From assembly GCA_900319635.1 (NCBI GenBank), contig ONPF01000013.1:1-64000 (forward strand): a stretch of 64,000 nucleotides of DNA, given 5' to 3'. Both the position numbers and the translations under genes were made by a program. The stretch comes from an uncultured Eubacteriales bacterium (GTDB lineage Bacteria; Bacillota; Clostridia; Oscillospirales; Oscillospiraceae). Below, piece by piece: positions 16,287 through 26,777 of this stretch. The notes below the pieces were generated by a model. The model was not told where the DNA came from. It saw only the letters and a program-made list of their open reading frames with translations, and did no database searches. Position 1 is the first letter of the stretch. Each line of letters opens with the position of its first letter.

Positions 16287-16343
16287 GCGTGGAGATCTGC
16301 GTCAGCGCCGAGACCGGGAAGCAATACAAAATCAGCGTGGGGA
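16287..16343 (+). repeat. Right copy of the ypeB 3'-end direct repeat
   Basis: Matches 13882-13938 at 55 of 57 positions. In frame it reads VEICVSAETGKQYKISVG and stops at a TGA (16346-16348), so it is a usable alternative ypeB end left beyond the insert. Confidence 0.85.
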
Positions 16344-16567
16344 CCTGAGCCGTCCCCGCGCTGCCGCGGCGCTGGTTCCTCTGTCCCGGCCGGCCCTATC
16401 CGAGCTGACCGAAAAGGGCTCGCCGCTGCTCTTGTTTCTGAAGCCGTTTCTTCATTTCTCTAAATACATAAAAAATTGGTAGAAAAATACTATTGTTTTC
16501 CCTCCAAAAACATGGTAAAATCAAAAAAATTTCAGCACCAAAGCAACTATGTGAGGAGGTCATCATC
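16344..16567. other. Leader region of the adhesin gene
   Basis: There is no gene here. A GC-rich stretch that continues the old ypeB downstream sequence gives way to AT-rich DNA carrying the promoter at 16493-16521 and the GAGGAGG ribosome-binding site of the adhesin gene. Confidence 0.5.
16493..16521 (+). promoter_or_regulatory. Promoter of the adhesin gene
   Basis: TTGTTT (16493-16498), 17 bp, TAAAAT (16516-16521), about 46 bp before the ATG at 16568. Confidence 0.65.
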
Positions 16568-18880
16568 ATGAAAAAAGGGCTCAGTCTGCTCCTGTGCCTT
16601 GTGCTGCTCCTTGCGCTCTGCGCGCCTGTGACGGCCCTGGCCGAGCCATCCGACGGCGGTCCCGCCATTGAAAAGCCCGTCATTGTCAGCATCTATGATG
16701 ACACCGGCGCGCTTGCCAGCGGTATCTCCGTTGAGATCCGGGACGAGAACGGTCAGGCCGTGGACGCGTGGGTCACCAACGGCAGCACCCACACCGCGTT
16801 TCTGACTGAGGGAACGTACAAGCTGAAGATCGTCGACGCACCGGAGAACTATCTCATTGACGAGGACGAGGCCACCATCGTCGTCACGCTGGAGGAAGCC
16901 GAGCGCAGAGACGACTTTGTGGGCGAGTGTTTCCTTGACCACAGCCACCCCAATGTCTGCGCAAACCCCAACCATATCGGGCTTGAGACCTATGCCGTGC
17001 ATGATTCGGCCGGCTCCGTGGTGGCCTACTGCTTCAACCAGAACTACGACAACCCCACTCCGGACAGCCGCTACAGACGGCTGGTGGGCACGCCGGAGCT
17101 GCTGTACTCCCTGGCGCAGAACAAGAACGGCAGCGTCGGCCCCCAGGAGCTGTATGACCATGTGCTGGCCATCATCTACCACAGCGGAGAGGTGCAGGCC
17201 AAATACGGGCTGGACAACATCATGACCCGCTATCTGACCAACATGGCCATCAAGAACTTCACCGATCCCACCTGCTTCAACACCTTTGACGACGAGGGCA
17301 ACAGCATGCTGGCCCGGGACGAGAACGGCAAGCCCATCCGGGATGAAAACGGCCACTACGTCTTCCTCCCCGGCGGCACAGTGCTGGGCTCCATCGTGAA
17401 CCACGCCCGCGGCGACAACGGCGGGCAGGACGTGCTGCCCCAGGAGTACCGGGACGCTTACCACGAGCTGATCTCCTACACCAGCCACCCCAGCGATTAC
17501 TATCTGTACATCTACTATCCCGATAACTTCCAGCCGGGCAACACCGACACCTACCAGTGCCTGCTGTCCGTCTTCACCGTGGAGCCGATCCGCACCAGCC
17601 TGTCTGTCCGCTCTGCCACCAAGCTGGAGATCACCAAGGTCTGGGTCGACGGCGAGGATCAGGACGGTCTGCGCCCCGACGCGGCGACCTTCGCCGCGGG
17701 CCTCCACCTGCTGGCCGACGGCGCGGACGTGACCGAGACCTACCGGGATGCCATCGAGATCACGGACAACCAGGACGGCAGCTACACCGTGCGCGCTGCC
17801 GGACTTCCCAAGCTCAACGGCGCCGGGGAGGAGATCGCCTACACCCTGCGGGAGGACAATTTCCGCGGATACACCGCGGATAAGACCAGCGCCGCCGACG
17901 GCGAGACCATCACCAACTCCCACATCCCGGAGACCACCCGGATCGAGGTCTCCAAGGTCTGGGAGGACGACAGCAACCGGGACGGCGTCCGCCCCAGAGT
18001 GATCACCGTGCATCTGCTGGCGGACGACAAGGAGCTCAAGAGCGCCCAGGTCACCCCCGATGAGGACGGCAACTGGGCCTACGCCTTCGAGGATCTGCCC
18101 AAGTACGCCAAAGGCGTCGAGATCCGCTACAGCATCACCGAGGAGCCCGTGGACGACTACAACTCCAATGTGGAGGGCTTCGTGATCACCAACACCCACA
18201 TCCCGGAGACCACCCGGGTCGAGGTCTCCAAGGTCTGGGACGACGCGGACAACAACGACGGCAAGCGTCCGACCAGCATCACGGTGAACCTGCTGGCCAA
18301 CGGCAAGACCGTGCAGACCGTACAGATCACCCCCGACGAGAACGGCGCCTGGGCCTATGCCTTTGAGGATCTGCCCAAGTTTGAGGGCGGCAAGGAGATC
18401 GAATACACCGTCACCGAGGAGCCGGTTACAGCTTACGAGACCACGGTGGAGGGCTTTACGATCACCAACAAGCACACGCCCGAGACCACCCGGATCGATG
18501 TGACGAAGGCCTGGGGCGACGGCAACAACAAGGGCAAAACCCGCCCGAACAGCATCACCATCCACCTGCTGGCCAACGGGAAGGAGATCGAAACCGTGCA
18601 GATCCAGCCCGACAGCAACGGGAAGTGGGCGCACAGCTTTGAGAATCTGCCCAAATACGAAAACGGCAAGGAGATCGAGTATACTGTCACCGAGGATAAG
18701 GTCAAGGGCTACTACACCAGCATCACCCGCAACGACGACGGCTTCCTGATCCGCAACAGCACCACTCCCCTCACGGGCGACGCCTCTCAGAGCGCCCTCT
18801 GGGCGGGCCTGCTGGCCGGCTCCGCGCTGGCGCTGGCGGGCGTGATCCTGCTGCTGCGCCGGAAAAAGACCGAGGGCTGA
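16568..18880 (+). CDS. Cell-wall-anchored thioester/Cna-B adhesin
   Basis: A secreted surface protein of 770 residues. Its parts are: a signal peptide (1-25); a SpaA/Cna-like beta domain (about 36-110); a thioester-type domain with Cys155 in AYCFNQNY and Gln330 in DTYQCLLSV as the probable thioester pair; four Cna-B domains (about 353-455, 456-545, 546-635, 636-725), each with a KVW or KAW lysine, a central Glu strand and, in the first three, a TNxH end consistent with isopeptide bonds; and a sorting tail with TPLTGD, a membrane helix and RRKKTEG. The sorting motif fits xPxTG with Thr in place of Leu. Such proteins bind host or microbial surfaces covalently. No sortase gene is adjacent. Confidence 0.9.
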   Translation: MKKGLSLLLCLVLLLALCAPVTALAEPSDGGPAIEKPVIVSIYDDTGALASGISVEIRDENGQAVDAWVTNGSTHTAFLTEGTYKLKIVDAPENYLIDEDEATIVVTLEEAERRDDFVGECFLDHSHPNVCANPNHIGLETYAVHDSAGSVVAYCFNQNYDNPTPDSRYRRLVGTPELLYSLAQNKNGSVGPQELYDHVLAIIYHSGEVQAKYGLDNIMTRYLTNMAIKNFTDPTCFNTFDDEGNSMLARDENGKPIRDENGHYVFLPGGTVLGSIVNHARGDNGGQDVLPQEYRDAYHELISYTSHPSDYYLYIYYPDNFQPGNTDTYQCLLSVFTVEPIRTSLSVRSATKLEITKVWVDGEDQDGLRPDAATFAAGLHLLADGADVTETYRDAIEITDNQDGSYTVRAAGLPKLNGAGEEIAYTLREDNFRGYTADKTSAADGETITNSHIPETTRIEVSKVWEDDSNRDGVRPRVITVHLLADDKELKSAQVTPDEDGNWAYAFEDLPKYAKGVEIRYSITEEPVDDYNSNVEGFVITNTHIPETTRVEVSKVWDDADNNDGKRPTSITVNLLANGKTVQTVQITPDENGAWAYAFEDLPKFEGGKEIEYTVTEEPVTAYETTVEGFTITNKHTPETTRIDVTKAWGDGNNKGKTRPNSITIHLLANGKEIETVQIQPDSNGKWAHSFENLPKYENGKEIEYTVTEDKVKGYYTSITRNDDGFLIRNSTTPLTGDASQSALWAGLLAGSALALAGVILLLRRKKTEG

Positions 18881-18923
18881 GGAGCTTTGCTTCCCCATTG
18901 TTGTAACACAAGCGAATAGACTA

Positions 18924-18964
18924 ACAGCATAAGGGCGGCTGCAGTTTGCAGCCGCCCTTTCCTG
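18924..18964. terminator. Bidirectional terminator between adhesin and S9 peptidase genes
   Basis: The stem AAGGGCGGCTGCA/TGCAGCCGCCCTT is followed by TTCC, between convergent genes. Confidence 0.85.
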
Positions 18965-20950
18965 TTATTTTGCGTGCTTCTCGAACCAGTCGGTGATCTC
19001 CTGCAGCCTTCTCAGCCGGTGTTTGGGCTTGCCGGAGCGGCTGAGCTCGTGGTTCTCCCCGTGGAAGAGGCAGAGCCGGGCCTCCACGCCCCGGTCCACC
19101 AGGCTCGCGTACATCTGCAGGCCCTGCTCCAGGGGGCAGCGGTAGTCCTCGTCGGAGTGGATGAAGAGCGTGGGGGTCTTGACATTCTTCGTATACGCCA
19201 GGGGCGAGCGCGCCCAGAGCTTCTCCGGGCTCTCGTACAGATCCCCGGCGTTCTGGTCGGGGGCGAAGTCAAAGCCGATGTCGCTGGTGCCCCAGAAGCT
19301 CAGCCAGTTGGAGATGGAGCGCTGACTGGCCGCGCAGCAGAAGCGGTCGGTGTGACCGATGATCCAGTTGGTCATGAAGCCGCCGTAGCTGCCGCCGGTC
19401 TCGCAGAGGCGCGCCCGGTCGATCTGGGGGTAGGCCTCCAGCACCGCGTCGCAGAAGTCCATGAGGTTTTCATAGTCCACCGTGCCGTACTTGCCCCGGA
19501 TGTCCATGAAGGCGTTGTCCCGCCCGTCGCTGCCGGTGGGGTTGCAGAAGAAGACGAAATAGCCCATGCTCGCCCAGAGCTGCATCTCGTGATAGAACAC
19601 CGTGCCGTAGACGGTCTTGGGGCCGCCGTGGATGTCGAAGACGGCGGGGTATTTCTTCGCGGGGTCGTAGTCCCTGGGCAGCAGCACCCAGCCGCCGATC
19701 TCCGTGCCGCCGGAGCAGATGGTGAGGGGCTGGGGCCGGGCCACATAGCGCTCCGCCAGGGCCTGGTCGTTGAAGTGGGTGATGCGCTTCAGCTCCCCGG
19801 TGCTGAGATTTGCCCGGTAGAGCTCCTGCAGCCGCATGTCGTAGAGGGCGATGAGCAGCGCCTCGTCCCCGCTCACGTCAAAGGCGTCGATGCTGCCGGC
19901 CTTCTCAAGGAGCGGCGTGTCCCTGCCGTCGCCGTCCAGGCGGTAGAGATGGCAGTCCCCCTCCCGGGTAGTCAGATGGAAGAGGCTCCCGCCCTGGGGC
20001 ACATGCTGGCGCCCGCCGCCCATACGGCAGTCGCTGCCCACGGAGCCGTACATGCTGTACTCCTCCGCCCGCAGGAGCGTCAGCTCCCCGGCGGGCGTCA
20101 CCCGATAGACCCAGGCGTTTTCGTTGAGGCCGAAGCGGGCGCCCTCCGTGGCGGAGAGCCAGAGCTCCTCCCCCACGGCCTCCAGGCCGTGGAAGCTCAG
20201 CTCCTCATGGCGCAGCAGCTCCCGCTCCTCCCCGGTCTTCCAGTTCCGGGCGCGGAGGGTAAAGCCCTTCCGGGGGGACTTGGCGCCCCGGGGGTTCACC
20301 GCGTAGACGATCTCCTCCCCCAGCACCGCGAAGTCCAGCAGCTCCTCGGGGAGCTTCGTCACGGGGGTGACGGTCAAGGGCTCCAGGCTCACCAGGAAGA
20401 GCCGCTCCCGCTGGCCGTTGATAACCCCCTGGCCGTTGAACCAGAAGGGCAGCTCGTCGAAGACCTCGTAGTCCTTGTCCTCCTCCCGCTGCTTGAAGAC
20501 CTTGCTCCGCGCCTCCTCGTCGTCAGCCCAGAGCTCCGGATGGAGCTTGTCCACCGTGCCGGAGACGGCAAAGTGCGTCTCGTCCAGCACCTTGACGCCG
20601 CCCGCGGCGAAGGGCAGGGTGAAGAGGGGCAGCGCCTCGCCGCCCCGCAGATCCAGGACATAGTAGCTGGTGAACTCCTCGTGGGCCTCCGCCCGCTTTT
20701 TTTCCTTGGCAGAGCGCACCGCCGGGAAGAGCAGGCGGTTTTCGTCCAGCCAGGTGAAGCGCCCCTCCTTGCCCAGGTCGGTGAGCTGGCGGACGGCCCC
20801 GTTTTCATAGAGCCAGAGCCGCTGCTCATAGCTGTTGTCCTCCTCGTTGGCGTTGGCCACCACGAAGGCCGCCCGCTTGCCGCCGGGGGCATAGCGGATG
20901 TTGGAGAGGAAGCGGTAGGACAGAATATCGCGCAATTCGATGGGCTTCAT
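18965..20950 (-). CDS. S9-family (prolyl oligopeptidase/acylaminoacyl-peptidase-like) serine peptidase
   Basis: A 661-residue cytoplasmic peptidase with an N-terminal seven-bladed beta-propeller (about 1-400) and a C-terminal alpha/beta hydrolase. The catalytic triad is visible: Ser521 in GGSYGGFMTNW, Asp602 in HSDEDYRCP and His634 in GENHELSR. The EDYRCP and HELSR contexts match S9C (acylaminoacyl-peptidase-like) enzymes, which release short or N-blocked peptides. No signal peptide. The upstream open frame contains no alternative start with a better ribosome-binding site. The gene is monocistronic. Confidence 0.93.
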   Translation of the reverse strand: MKPIELRDILSYRFLSNIRYAPGGKRAAFVVANANEEDNSYEQRLWLYENGAVRQLTDLGKEGRFTWLDENRLLFPAVRSAKEKKRAEAHEEFTSYYVLDLRGGEALPLFTLPFAAGGVKVLDETHFAVSGTVDKLHPELWADDEEARSKVFKQREEDKDYEVFDELPFWFNGQGVINGQRERLFLVSLEPLTVTPVTKLPEELLDFAVLGEEIVYAVNPRGAKSPRKGFTLRARNWKTGEERELLRHEELSFHGLEAVGEELWLSATEGARFGLNENAWVYRVTPAGELTLLRAEEYSMYGSVGSDCRMGGGRQHVPQGGSLFHLTTREGDCHLYRLDGDGRDTPLLEKAGSIDAFDVSGDEALLIALYDMRLQELYRANLSTGELKRITHFNDQALAERYVARPQPLTICSGGTEIGGWVLLPRDYDPAKKYPAVFDIHGGPKTVYGTVFYHEMQLWASMGYFVFFCNPTGSDGRDNAFMDIRGKYGTVDYENLMDFCDAVLEAYPQIDRARLCETGGSYGGFMTNWIIGHTDRFCCAASQRSISNWLSFWGTSDIGFDFAPDQNAGDLYESPEKLWARSPLAYTKNVKTPTLFIHSDEDYRCPLEQGLQMYASLVDRGVEARLCLFHGENHELSRSGKPKHRLRRLQEITDWFEKHAK

Positions 20951-21225
20951 GGGAAAACCTCCTGTTTTGTTTTTCTGCTGCCATTATACCGCCTGAGAAA
21001 GAGAGCGTCAACGGAAATCAAGGAATGACCCCTTCCGTCATCCGCCTCGCGGGAGATCGGCGGACGACACCTCCCCCAGAGGGGGAGGCAAGCTGCGCCG
21101 CGCCCTTGTTTCCCCTTGGTGGGAAGTGGCCGAAGACCGATAGCGGGATCCGATCCATCGCCGAAGGCGACACAAGCATTCCTTCATCAGGCGAAGCCGA
21201 GCTTCATTTCTTCATTCCTTCATTC
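20951..21225. repeat. Intergenic repeats
   Basis: No gene. Bases 21025-21095 are a copy of the CCCCTTCCGTCA/ACACCTCCCC family with stem arms CATCCGCC/GGCGGACG. Bases 21115-21160 resemble the TTCGGCGAC/GGATTG block near 29945. Bases 21175-21227 are a CTTCATT run. Confidence 0.6.
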
Positions 21226-21260
21226 CAAAAAAGGCTGCGCCGAAGCGCAGCCTTTTGGGG
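21226..21260 (-). terminator. Terminator of the sugar ABC operon
   Basis: On the minus strand AAAAGGCTGCGC/GCGCAGCCTTTT with a TTCG loop is followed by T6. It lies 13 bp past the ATPase stop codon. Confidence 0.9.
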
Positions 21261-21272
21261 TTTGTATTTGTC

Positions 21273-22397
<1,125 letters not shown>

Positions 22398-22428
22398 ACT
22401 GAATTCTCCTTTTCAACATCGTAGGGCC

Positions 22429-23457
22429 TTAACCCTTGACCGCGCCGCCGGTGACGCCTTCCACATAGTACTTCTGCAGGCACATGAACAGGATCGTGAC
22501 CGGGAGTGCCACGGCCACGCCGCCGGCACAGAAGGTGGTGTACCAGGTACCGATCTGATCCTTATTCAGCCAGTTGTACATACCGACGGCCACGTTCATG
22601 CCGGTCTGGCTGCCGAAGGAAATGTAGCGGGCAAACACGAAGTCGCCCCAGGGCGCCATGAAGGCTGTCAAAATGGTGTAGATGACGATGGGCTTGGCCA
22701 GGGGCAGGATAATCTTGTAGAGCACCTGGGCGCGGTTGGCGCCGTCCACCCGGGCGGCCTCGTCCAGAGACTTGGGGATGGTGTCAAAGAAGCCCTTGGA
22801 CACATAGTAGCCCATGCCGGAGGAGGCGATGTAGACCAGGATCAGACCGGGCACAGCGTTGTCCTTGGTAAGCCCCAGGTCGGCCAGAACGCGGTACAGG
22901 ATGATCATGGTCAGCATACCGGGGAACATGCCCAGGATCAGCATGAAGCGCATCAGTCCCTTGCGCAGCTTGAAGCGGAAGCGGGAGAGGGTGTAGCTCA
23001 TGCACAGGACGATCACCGTTTGCAGGACCGCCGTGATCAGCGCGATGATAAAGGTGTTGAGATACCAGCTTCTGAAGTTGGAGTTCCACAGCTTCAGGTA
23101 GTTCCCAAAGCCCCAGGTGGGCTTTGCCCGCTCCCGGGTGCCGAGGGCGCTGGACTGCTGGGCGGTCTCCGTTTCCGCGGCGGCGTCCGTCTCCTCCACG
23201 AGGGCGTCCTGCTCGCCGGTGCCGGCGGCAGTCTCGACGACCGCTTTGTCCTGCCGGGGGGAGAAGATGTAGTCGGTCAGGTTGGTGGGGGTCTCGCGGA
23301 AGGACTGGATGGTGATAAAGGCAAAGGGGATCAGCCAGATGATGCTCATGATCACCAGGATCACATAGATGATGGTGTTGCTGATGCGGGCACTGGCCTT
23401 CAGACCCATATGCCGTTTCTGCCGGTCAATGGCTGCAGTATTGTTGTTACTCATCAC
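22429..23457 (-). CDS. Sugar ABC transporter permease (MalG/GanQ type)
   Basis: A 342-residue integral membrane protein with six hydrophobic helices. The ATPase-docking EAA loop reads EAARVDGANRAQVLYKIILP, near residue 235. An unusual ~40-residue acidic insert (rich in Glu, Ala and Thr, containing QDALVEETDAAAETETAQQS) sits in the extracellular loop after helix 1, between YIFSPRQD and PTWGFGNYLKLW. Its start overlaps the end of the preceding permease gene by 4 bp (ATGA), indicating translational coupling. It is probably one half of an importer of galacto- or malto-oligosaccharides. Confidence 0.94.
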   Translation of the reverse strand: MMSNNNTAAIDRQKRHMGLKASARISNTIIYVILVIMSIIWLIPFAFITIQSFRETPTNLTDYIFSPRQDKAVVETAAGTGEQDALVEETDAAAETETAQQSSALGTRERAKPTWGFGNYLKLWNSNFRSWYLNTFIIALITAVLQTVIVLCMSYTLSRFRFKLRKGLMRFMLILGMFPGMLTMIILYRVLADLGLTKDNAVPGLILVYIASSGMGYYVSKGFFDTIPKSLDEAARVDGANRAQVLYKIILPLAKPIVIYTILTAFMAPWGDFVFARYISFGSQTGMNVAVGMYNWLNKDQIGTWYTTFCAGGVAVALPVTILFMCLQKYYVEGVTGGAVKG

Positions 23458-24992
23458 TGGAAATCCTCCTCATTCTTCACGGAAGGCAGCAGGTTGTATA
23501 CCACCAGGGAGATGACTGCCACCACGATGAACACCAGAATACCGATGACGGAGGCCATGTAGTACTGCGACTCGGCGCCGGTGGTGATCTTAAAGAGCCA
23601 GGTGATCAGCAGGTCGGTATAGCCCACGGTGCCGGACACACCGGAGGCCGCCGGGTTCGCCGGTGCGCCGCCGGTCAGCAGGTAGATCACGTTGAAGTTG
23701 TTCATGTTGCCGGTGAAGCTGGTGAGCAGATAGGGGCCGGTGATAAAGAGCATGTAGGGCAGGGTGATCTTGGTAAACTGCTTCCAGCCGCTGGCGCCGT
23801 CGATGCGGGAGCTCTCGTACAGATCCGCGGGGATGTTCATCAGGATACCGGTGGCGATCAGCATCAGATAGGGGATGCCGATCCAGATGTTGATGATGAT
23901 GACCATGATGCGGGGCAGCAGGCCGCTGTTGGCTTCACTGCCCAGGAAGTCAATGGCCTGTTTGATGATGCCCAGGTCCAATAGCACGCCATTGATGATA
24001 CCATTTTTGGCAAACATTTTGGACACATACAGCAGGGAGATGAACTGGGGAATGGCGATGGTGAGCACCAGGATGGTGCGCCAGACCTTCTTGAACTGGA
24101 TGCCCTTCTTGTTGATCATCATGGCAACCAGCATGCCCAGGAAGTAGTTGGTGAAGGTGGCGAAGAAGGCCCAGATCAGCGTCCAGACCAGGATCTCGCC
24201 GAAGGTGGCGGAGTAGTTGGCGCCGCTGCCGCTCCAGGTCAAGAGGGTGTTGAAGTTTTCAAAGCCCTTCCAGCCGAAGAGGTTCTGCACACCGTCGTTG
24301 GTGCCGGAATAGTTGGTGAAGGCCACCAGGATCATGAACACGATGGGCATCACCGTGAACATCATGATGCCGGTAACGGGCAGAGCCAGCAGGGTCTTGT
24401 GGAAGTTGTCGTCCACCATGGAGCGGAGATCTTCCTTGCCGCTCCTGAGCTTCTTGCCGGAGCGGAGGATCTGCTCGGAGATCTTGTTCTGCTTCACGTT
24501 CATGCGCCAGGTATAGAGAAACGCAATGATGAAGAAGAAGGTCAGCACGCCGTAGAGCAGGATCTTGAAGGAATTGTCGCCGTACACGGTCTTGTAGCTG
24601 TCCAGGGCGGGCACGAACTCCTCGTGGGTCGCGACCTTGCCCAGGGAGGGCAGCATGCTCAGCCAATAGCCGCCGGCGAAAATCATGTAGAAGATAAAGA
24701 CGACTTCAAAGAGCAGGAAGAGGATGCCGCGGAGGATCTGTCCGCGGGCGATGGAGCCGAAGCCCATCACCAGGTAGGAGGTTTTGGTCTTCCAGTCCCC
24801 CTGGGTAAAAGTCGTAATGATGTCCTTGGCCTCTTTGGCGATTCCAAGCCCGATATTCTTGAAAAAGCGACCGATGGCAAGGATCAGATTCAGCAGCTTT
24901 CTGGGGATCGCCGCGAAAAAGCTTTCCAGCTTGTAGAGGAACTTTTGCCCCTTTGACAGGCGCAGGTATTCCAAATCGCTGTATCTTTTCAT
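23454..24992 (-). CDS. Sugar ABC transporter permease (MalF/GanP type)
   Basis: A 512-residue integral membrane protein. The N-terminal extension carries extra helices (KLLNLILAIGRFF; ILFLLFEVVFIFYMIFAGG), as in MalF-like permeases. The core has six helices, and the EAA-type loop is YESSRIDGASGWKQFTKITL. The late segment NNFNVIYLLTGGAPANP is typical of MalF/GanP proteins. It is long for the GanP group (~420) and close to MalF (~515). It lies 159 bp after the binding-protein gene, with a hairpin between them that may trim expression relative to the binding protein. Confidence 0.94.
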   Translation of the reverse strand: MKRYSDLEYLRLSKGQKFLYKLESFFAAIPRKLLNLILAIGRFFKNIGLGIAKEAKDIITTFTQGDWKTKTSYLVMGFGSIARGQILRGILFLLFEVVFIFYMIFAGGYWLSMLPSLGKVATHEEFVPALDSYKTVYGDNSFKILLYGVLTFFFIIAFLYTWRMNVKQNKISEQILRSGKKLRSGKEDLRSMVDDNFHKTLLALPVTGIMMFTVMPIVFMILVAFTNYSGTNDGVQNLFGWKGFENFNTLLTWSGSGANYSATFGEILVWTLIWAFFATFTNYFLGMLVAMMINKKGIQFKKVWRTILVLTIAIPQFISLLYVSKMFAKNGIINGVLLDLGIIKQAIDFLGSEANSGLLPRIMVIIINIWIGIPYLMLIATGILMNIPADLYESSRIDGASGWKQFTKITLPYMLFITGPYLLTSFTGNMNNFNVIYLLTGGAPANPAASGVSGTVGYTDLLITWLFKITTGAESQYYMASVIGILVFIVVAVISLVVYNLLPSVKNEEDFQ

Positions 24993-25054
24993 AGAATTGC
25001 CCCTTTTTCAGTTTCCGTTCCCGCGCGGGAAGCCCGTCCCCGCTGCGGAATATG

Positions 25055-25095
25055 AGAAAGGCTGGAGTCAAGGGATTGACTCCAACCTTTCCGTT
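25055..25095 (-). terminator. Intra-operon hairpin after the binding-protein gene
   Basis: The stem GGTTGGAGTCA/TGACTCCAGCC lies between the binding-protein and permease genes. It lacks a long T-run, so partial termination or mRNA stabilisation of the abundant binding-protein message is likely. Confidence 0.6.
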
Positions 25096-25151
25096 TCAGG
25101 TTTCAGCCAAAGTCAAATGTTCGCTTTGGTCGGGTTTGAAGCAGTATGAAA

Positions 25152-26687
25152 TTACTTCTGGATCAGCTCGATGGTGCCGTTGTCGCCGTCGATGGTCAGG
25201 CGCACCACGTAGGTGCCGTCGGCCTCGACCTTGAAGTTCTCACCGTCAACGCCGAAGTTCACGTCCCAGGAACCGCCCTGGCGGCACTTGAACTCCTCAC
25301 CGGCGTGCAGCTCCAGCTCCTCAGACTCGAAGACGCCGGGCTCAACCTCGGTCATGGGGAAGTCGGTGTCCCAGTTGGTGCCGCAGATGGCGCCGATGAC
25401 GCCCCAGGCGTTCATCTCTTCCTCAGTCATCTCGAAGAGGGCGCTGATCTTGTTGTAGTAGTTGTCAAGGGCAGCCTGCAGAGCAGCCTCGTCGCCGGCA
25501 GGAGCAGCCTTCACTTCGGAGGCGATCACCTTGGCAATGTCCCACCAGGAGCCGTGGATCTGGCCCTGGGGCACGGAGTAAGGAGCCTGGGCCAGCAGAG
25601 CGGCCAGGCCGGGATTGGCCTGAACCTCGGGAGAGGCCTGGTCAACCAGGTTGGAGGGACCCCAGGACAGAGCGTTGAAGCGCTCCATCTGGCACTGCTC
25701 GCCGGTCAGGTACTGAGCCAGCTTGTGCAGCACGGCGGCGCGGGTAGGATCGGACTGGGGCTTGACGCCCATCAGCTTGCAGCCGTTGAAGGAGCCCAGG
25801 TGGTACTCCTTGCCGTCAACCTCGAAGGAGGGCAGGTCGGTGGCGCCCAGATTGTCGCCCAGGATGTTGCTGACGGTCTCGTAGCCCCAGGTGCCGCAGA
25901 CGACGATGGCGGCGCCCTGGTCGAAGGCGGCAGCGTCAGAAGAGCTCAGGAACATGGGGGACTGAACCAGCTTCTGCATGCCCTTGACGGCGATCAGGCC
26001 CTCGGGGCTGTTGAAGGTATCCTTCACGGAGACGAACTTGCCGTCGGCGTCGGTGGTCCACTCAGAGACGCAGCCGGTGGCAAAGAAGAAGGACGCCATG
26101 TACCAGGCGGAGGTGTCCATCTCAAAGGCGAAGTACTTGTTGGCGGCTTCGCAGTCGGCAATCAGCTTCTCCAGGGAGTCCAGATCTTCCTCGGGGATGA
26201 CGGACTTGTCGTAGTACATGAAGTAGCCGTTGTCAGAGGTCAGGGGGTAAGCGTAGAGCTCTTCACCGGCAGTGGCGGCGGCGACGACGCCGGCGTCGTT
26301 GTTGGCCTTGACGAAGTCAGCGGCGCTGGGTCCGAGCTTGGCCAGAGCACCGGCCTGAACCAGACGGGCGAACTGGTCCTGCGCGAAGCAGTAGATGTCG
26401 CCGCCGGCCTGCACGTCGGTGATCATCAGGGTGGCGGCGTCAGCCTCGCTGACGGGCTCCACCTTGGCATTGATGACGATGCCGAACTCATTGGTCTTGT
26501 TGAAGTCCTCGATCTGCTGCTTGGTCAGATCGACAGCCGCGTCGGCGACCCAGATGGTGACATCATAAGTACCGGCCAGATCGGCGGAGACTTCCTCCTC
26601 AGCCTCTTCCTTGGTCTCCCCGCCGCCGCAGGCAGCCAGCGTGAAGATCATAGCAAGAGCGAGAAGCATTGCTAAGAACTTTTTCAT
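25152..26687 (-). CDS. Sugar-binding lipoprotein with a fused C-terminal carbohydrate-binding-like domain
   Basis: A 511-residue extracellular solute-binding protein (family 1, MalE/GanS-like). A lipobox LAAC follows a signal peptide. The GGGETKEEAEEEVSADLAG linker leads to the binding domain, with GTYDVTIWV at its start and PLTSDNGYFMYYDKSVI in the hinge region. The last ~85 residues are extra for the family: WGVIGAICGTNWDTDFPM and FKCRQGGSWDVNFG resemble the SusE/SusF- or X25-type starch-binding beta domains. It is the first gene of the operon and has a near-perfect promoter. Substrate is uncertain: the GH53 neighbour suggests galacto-oligosaccharides, while the extra domain suggests alpha-glucans. 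Confidence 0.93.
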   Translation of the reverse strand: MKKFLAMLLALAMIFTLAACGGGETKEEAEEEVSADLAGTYDVTIWVADAAVDLTKQQIEDFNKTNEFGIVINAKVEPVSEADAATLMITDVQAGGDIYCFAQDQFARLVQAGALAKLGPSAADFVKANNDAGVVAAATAGEELYAYPLTSDNGYFMYYDKSVIPEEDLDSLEKLIADCEAANKYFAFEMDTSAWYMASFFFATGCVSEWTTDADGKFVSVKDTFNSPEGLIAVKGMQKLVQSPMFLSSSDAAAFDQGAAIVVCGTWGYETVSNILGDNLGATDLPSFEVDGKEYHLGSFNGCKLMGVKPQSDPTRAAVLHKLAQYLTGEQCQMERFNALSWGPSNLVDQASPEVQANPGLAALLAQAPYSVPQGQIHGSWWDIAKVIASEVKAAPAGDEAALQAALDNYYNKISALFEMTEEEMNAWGVIGAICGTNWDTDFPMTEVEPGVFESEELELHAGEEFKCRQGGSWDVNFGVDGENFKVEADGTYVVRLTIDGDNGTIELIQK

Positions 26688-26777
26688 TTTGTTTCCTCCT
26701 CATATTTTTTCAGCAGTGGTCTGCTCCCGGGCTCCCCGGGAGTACAGAAACGGGTTTCCCCGAAATTCTGCGATAAT

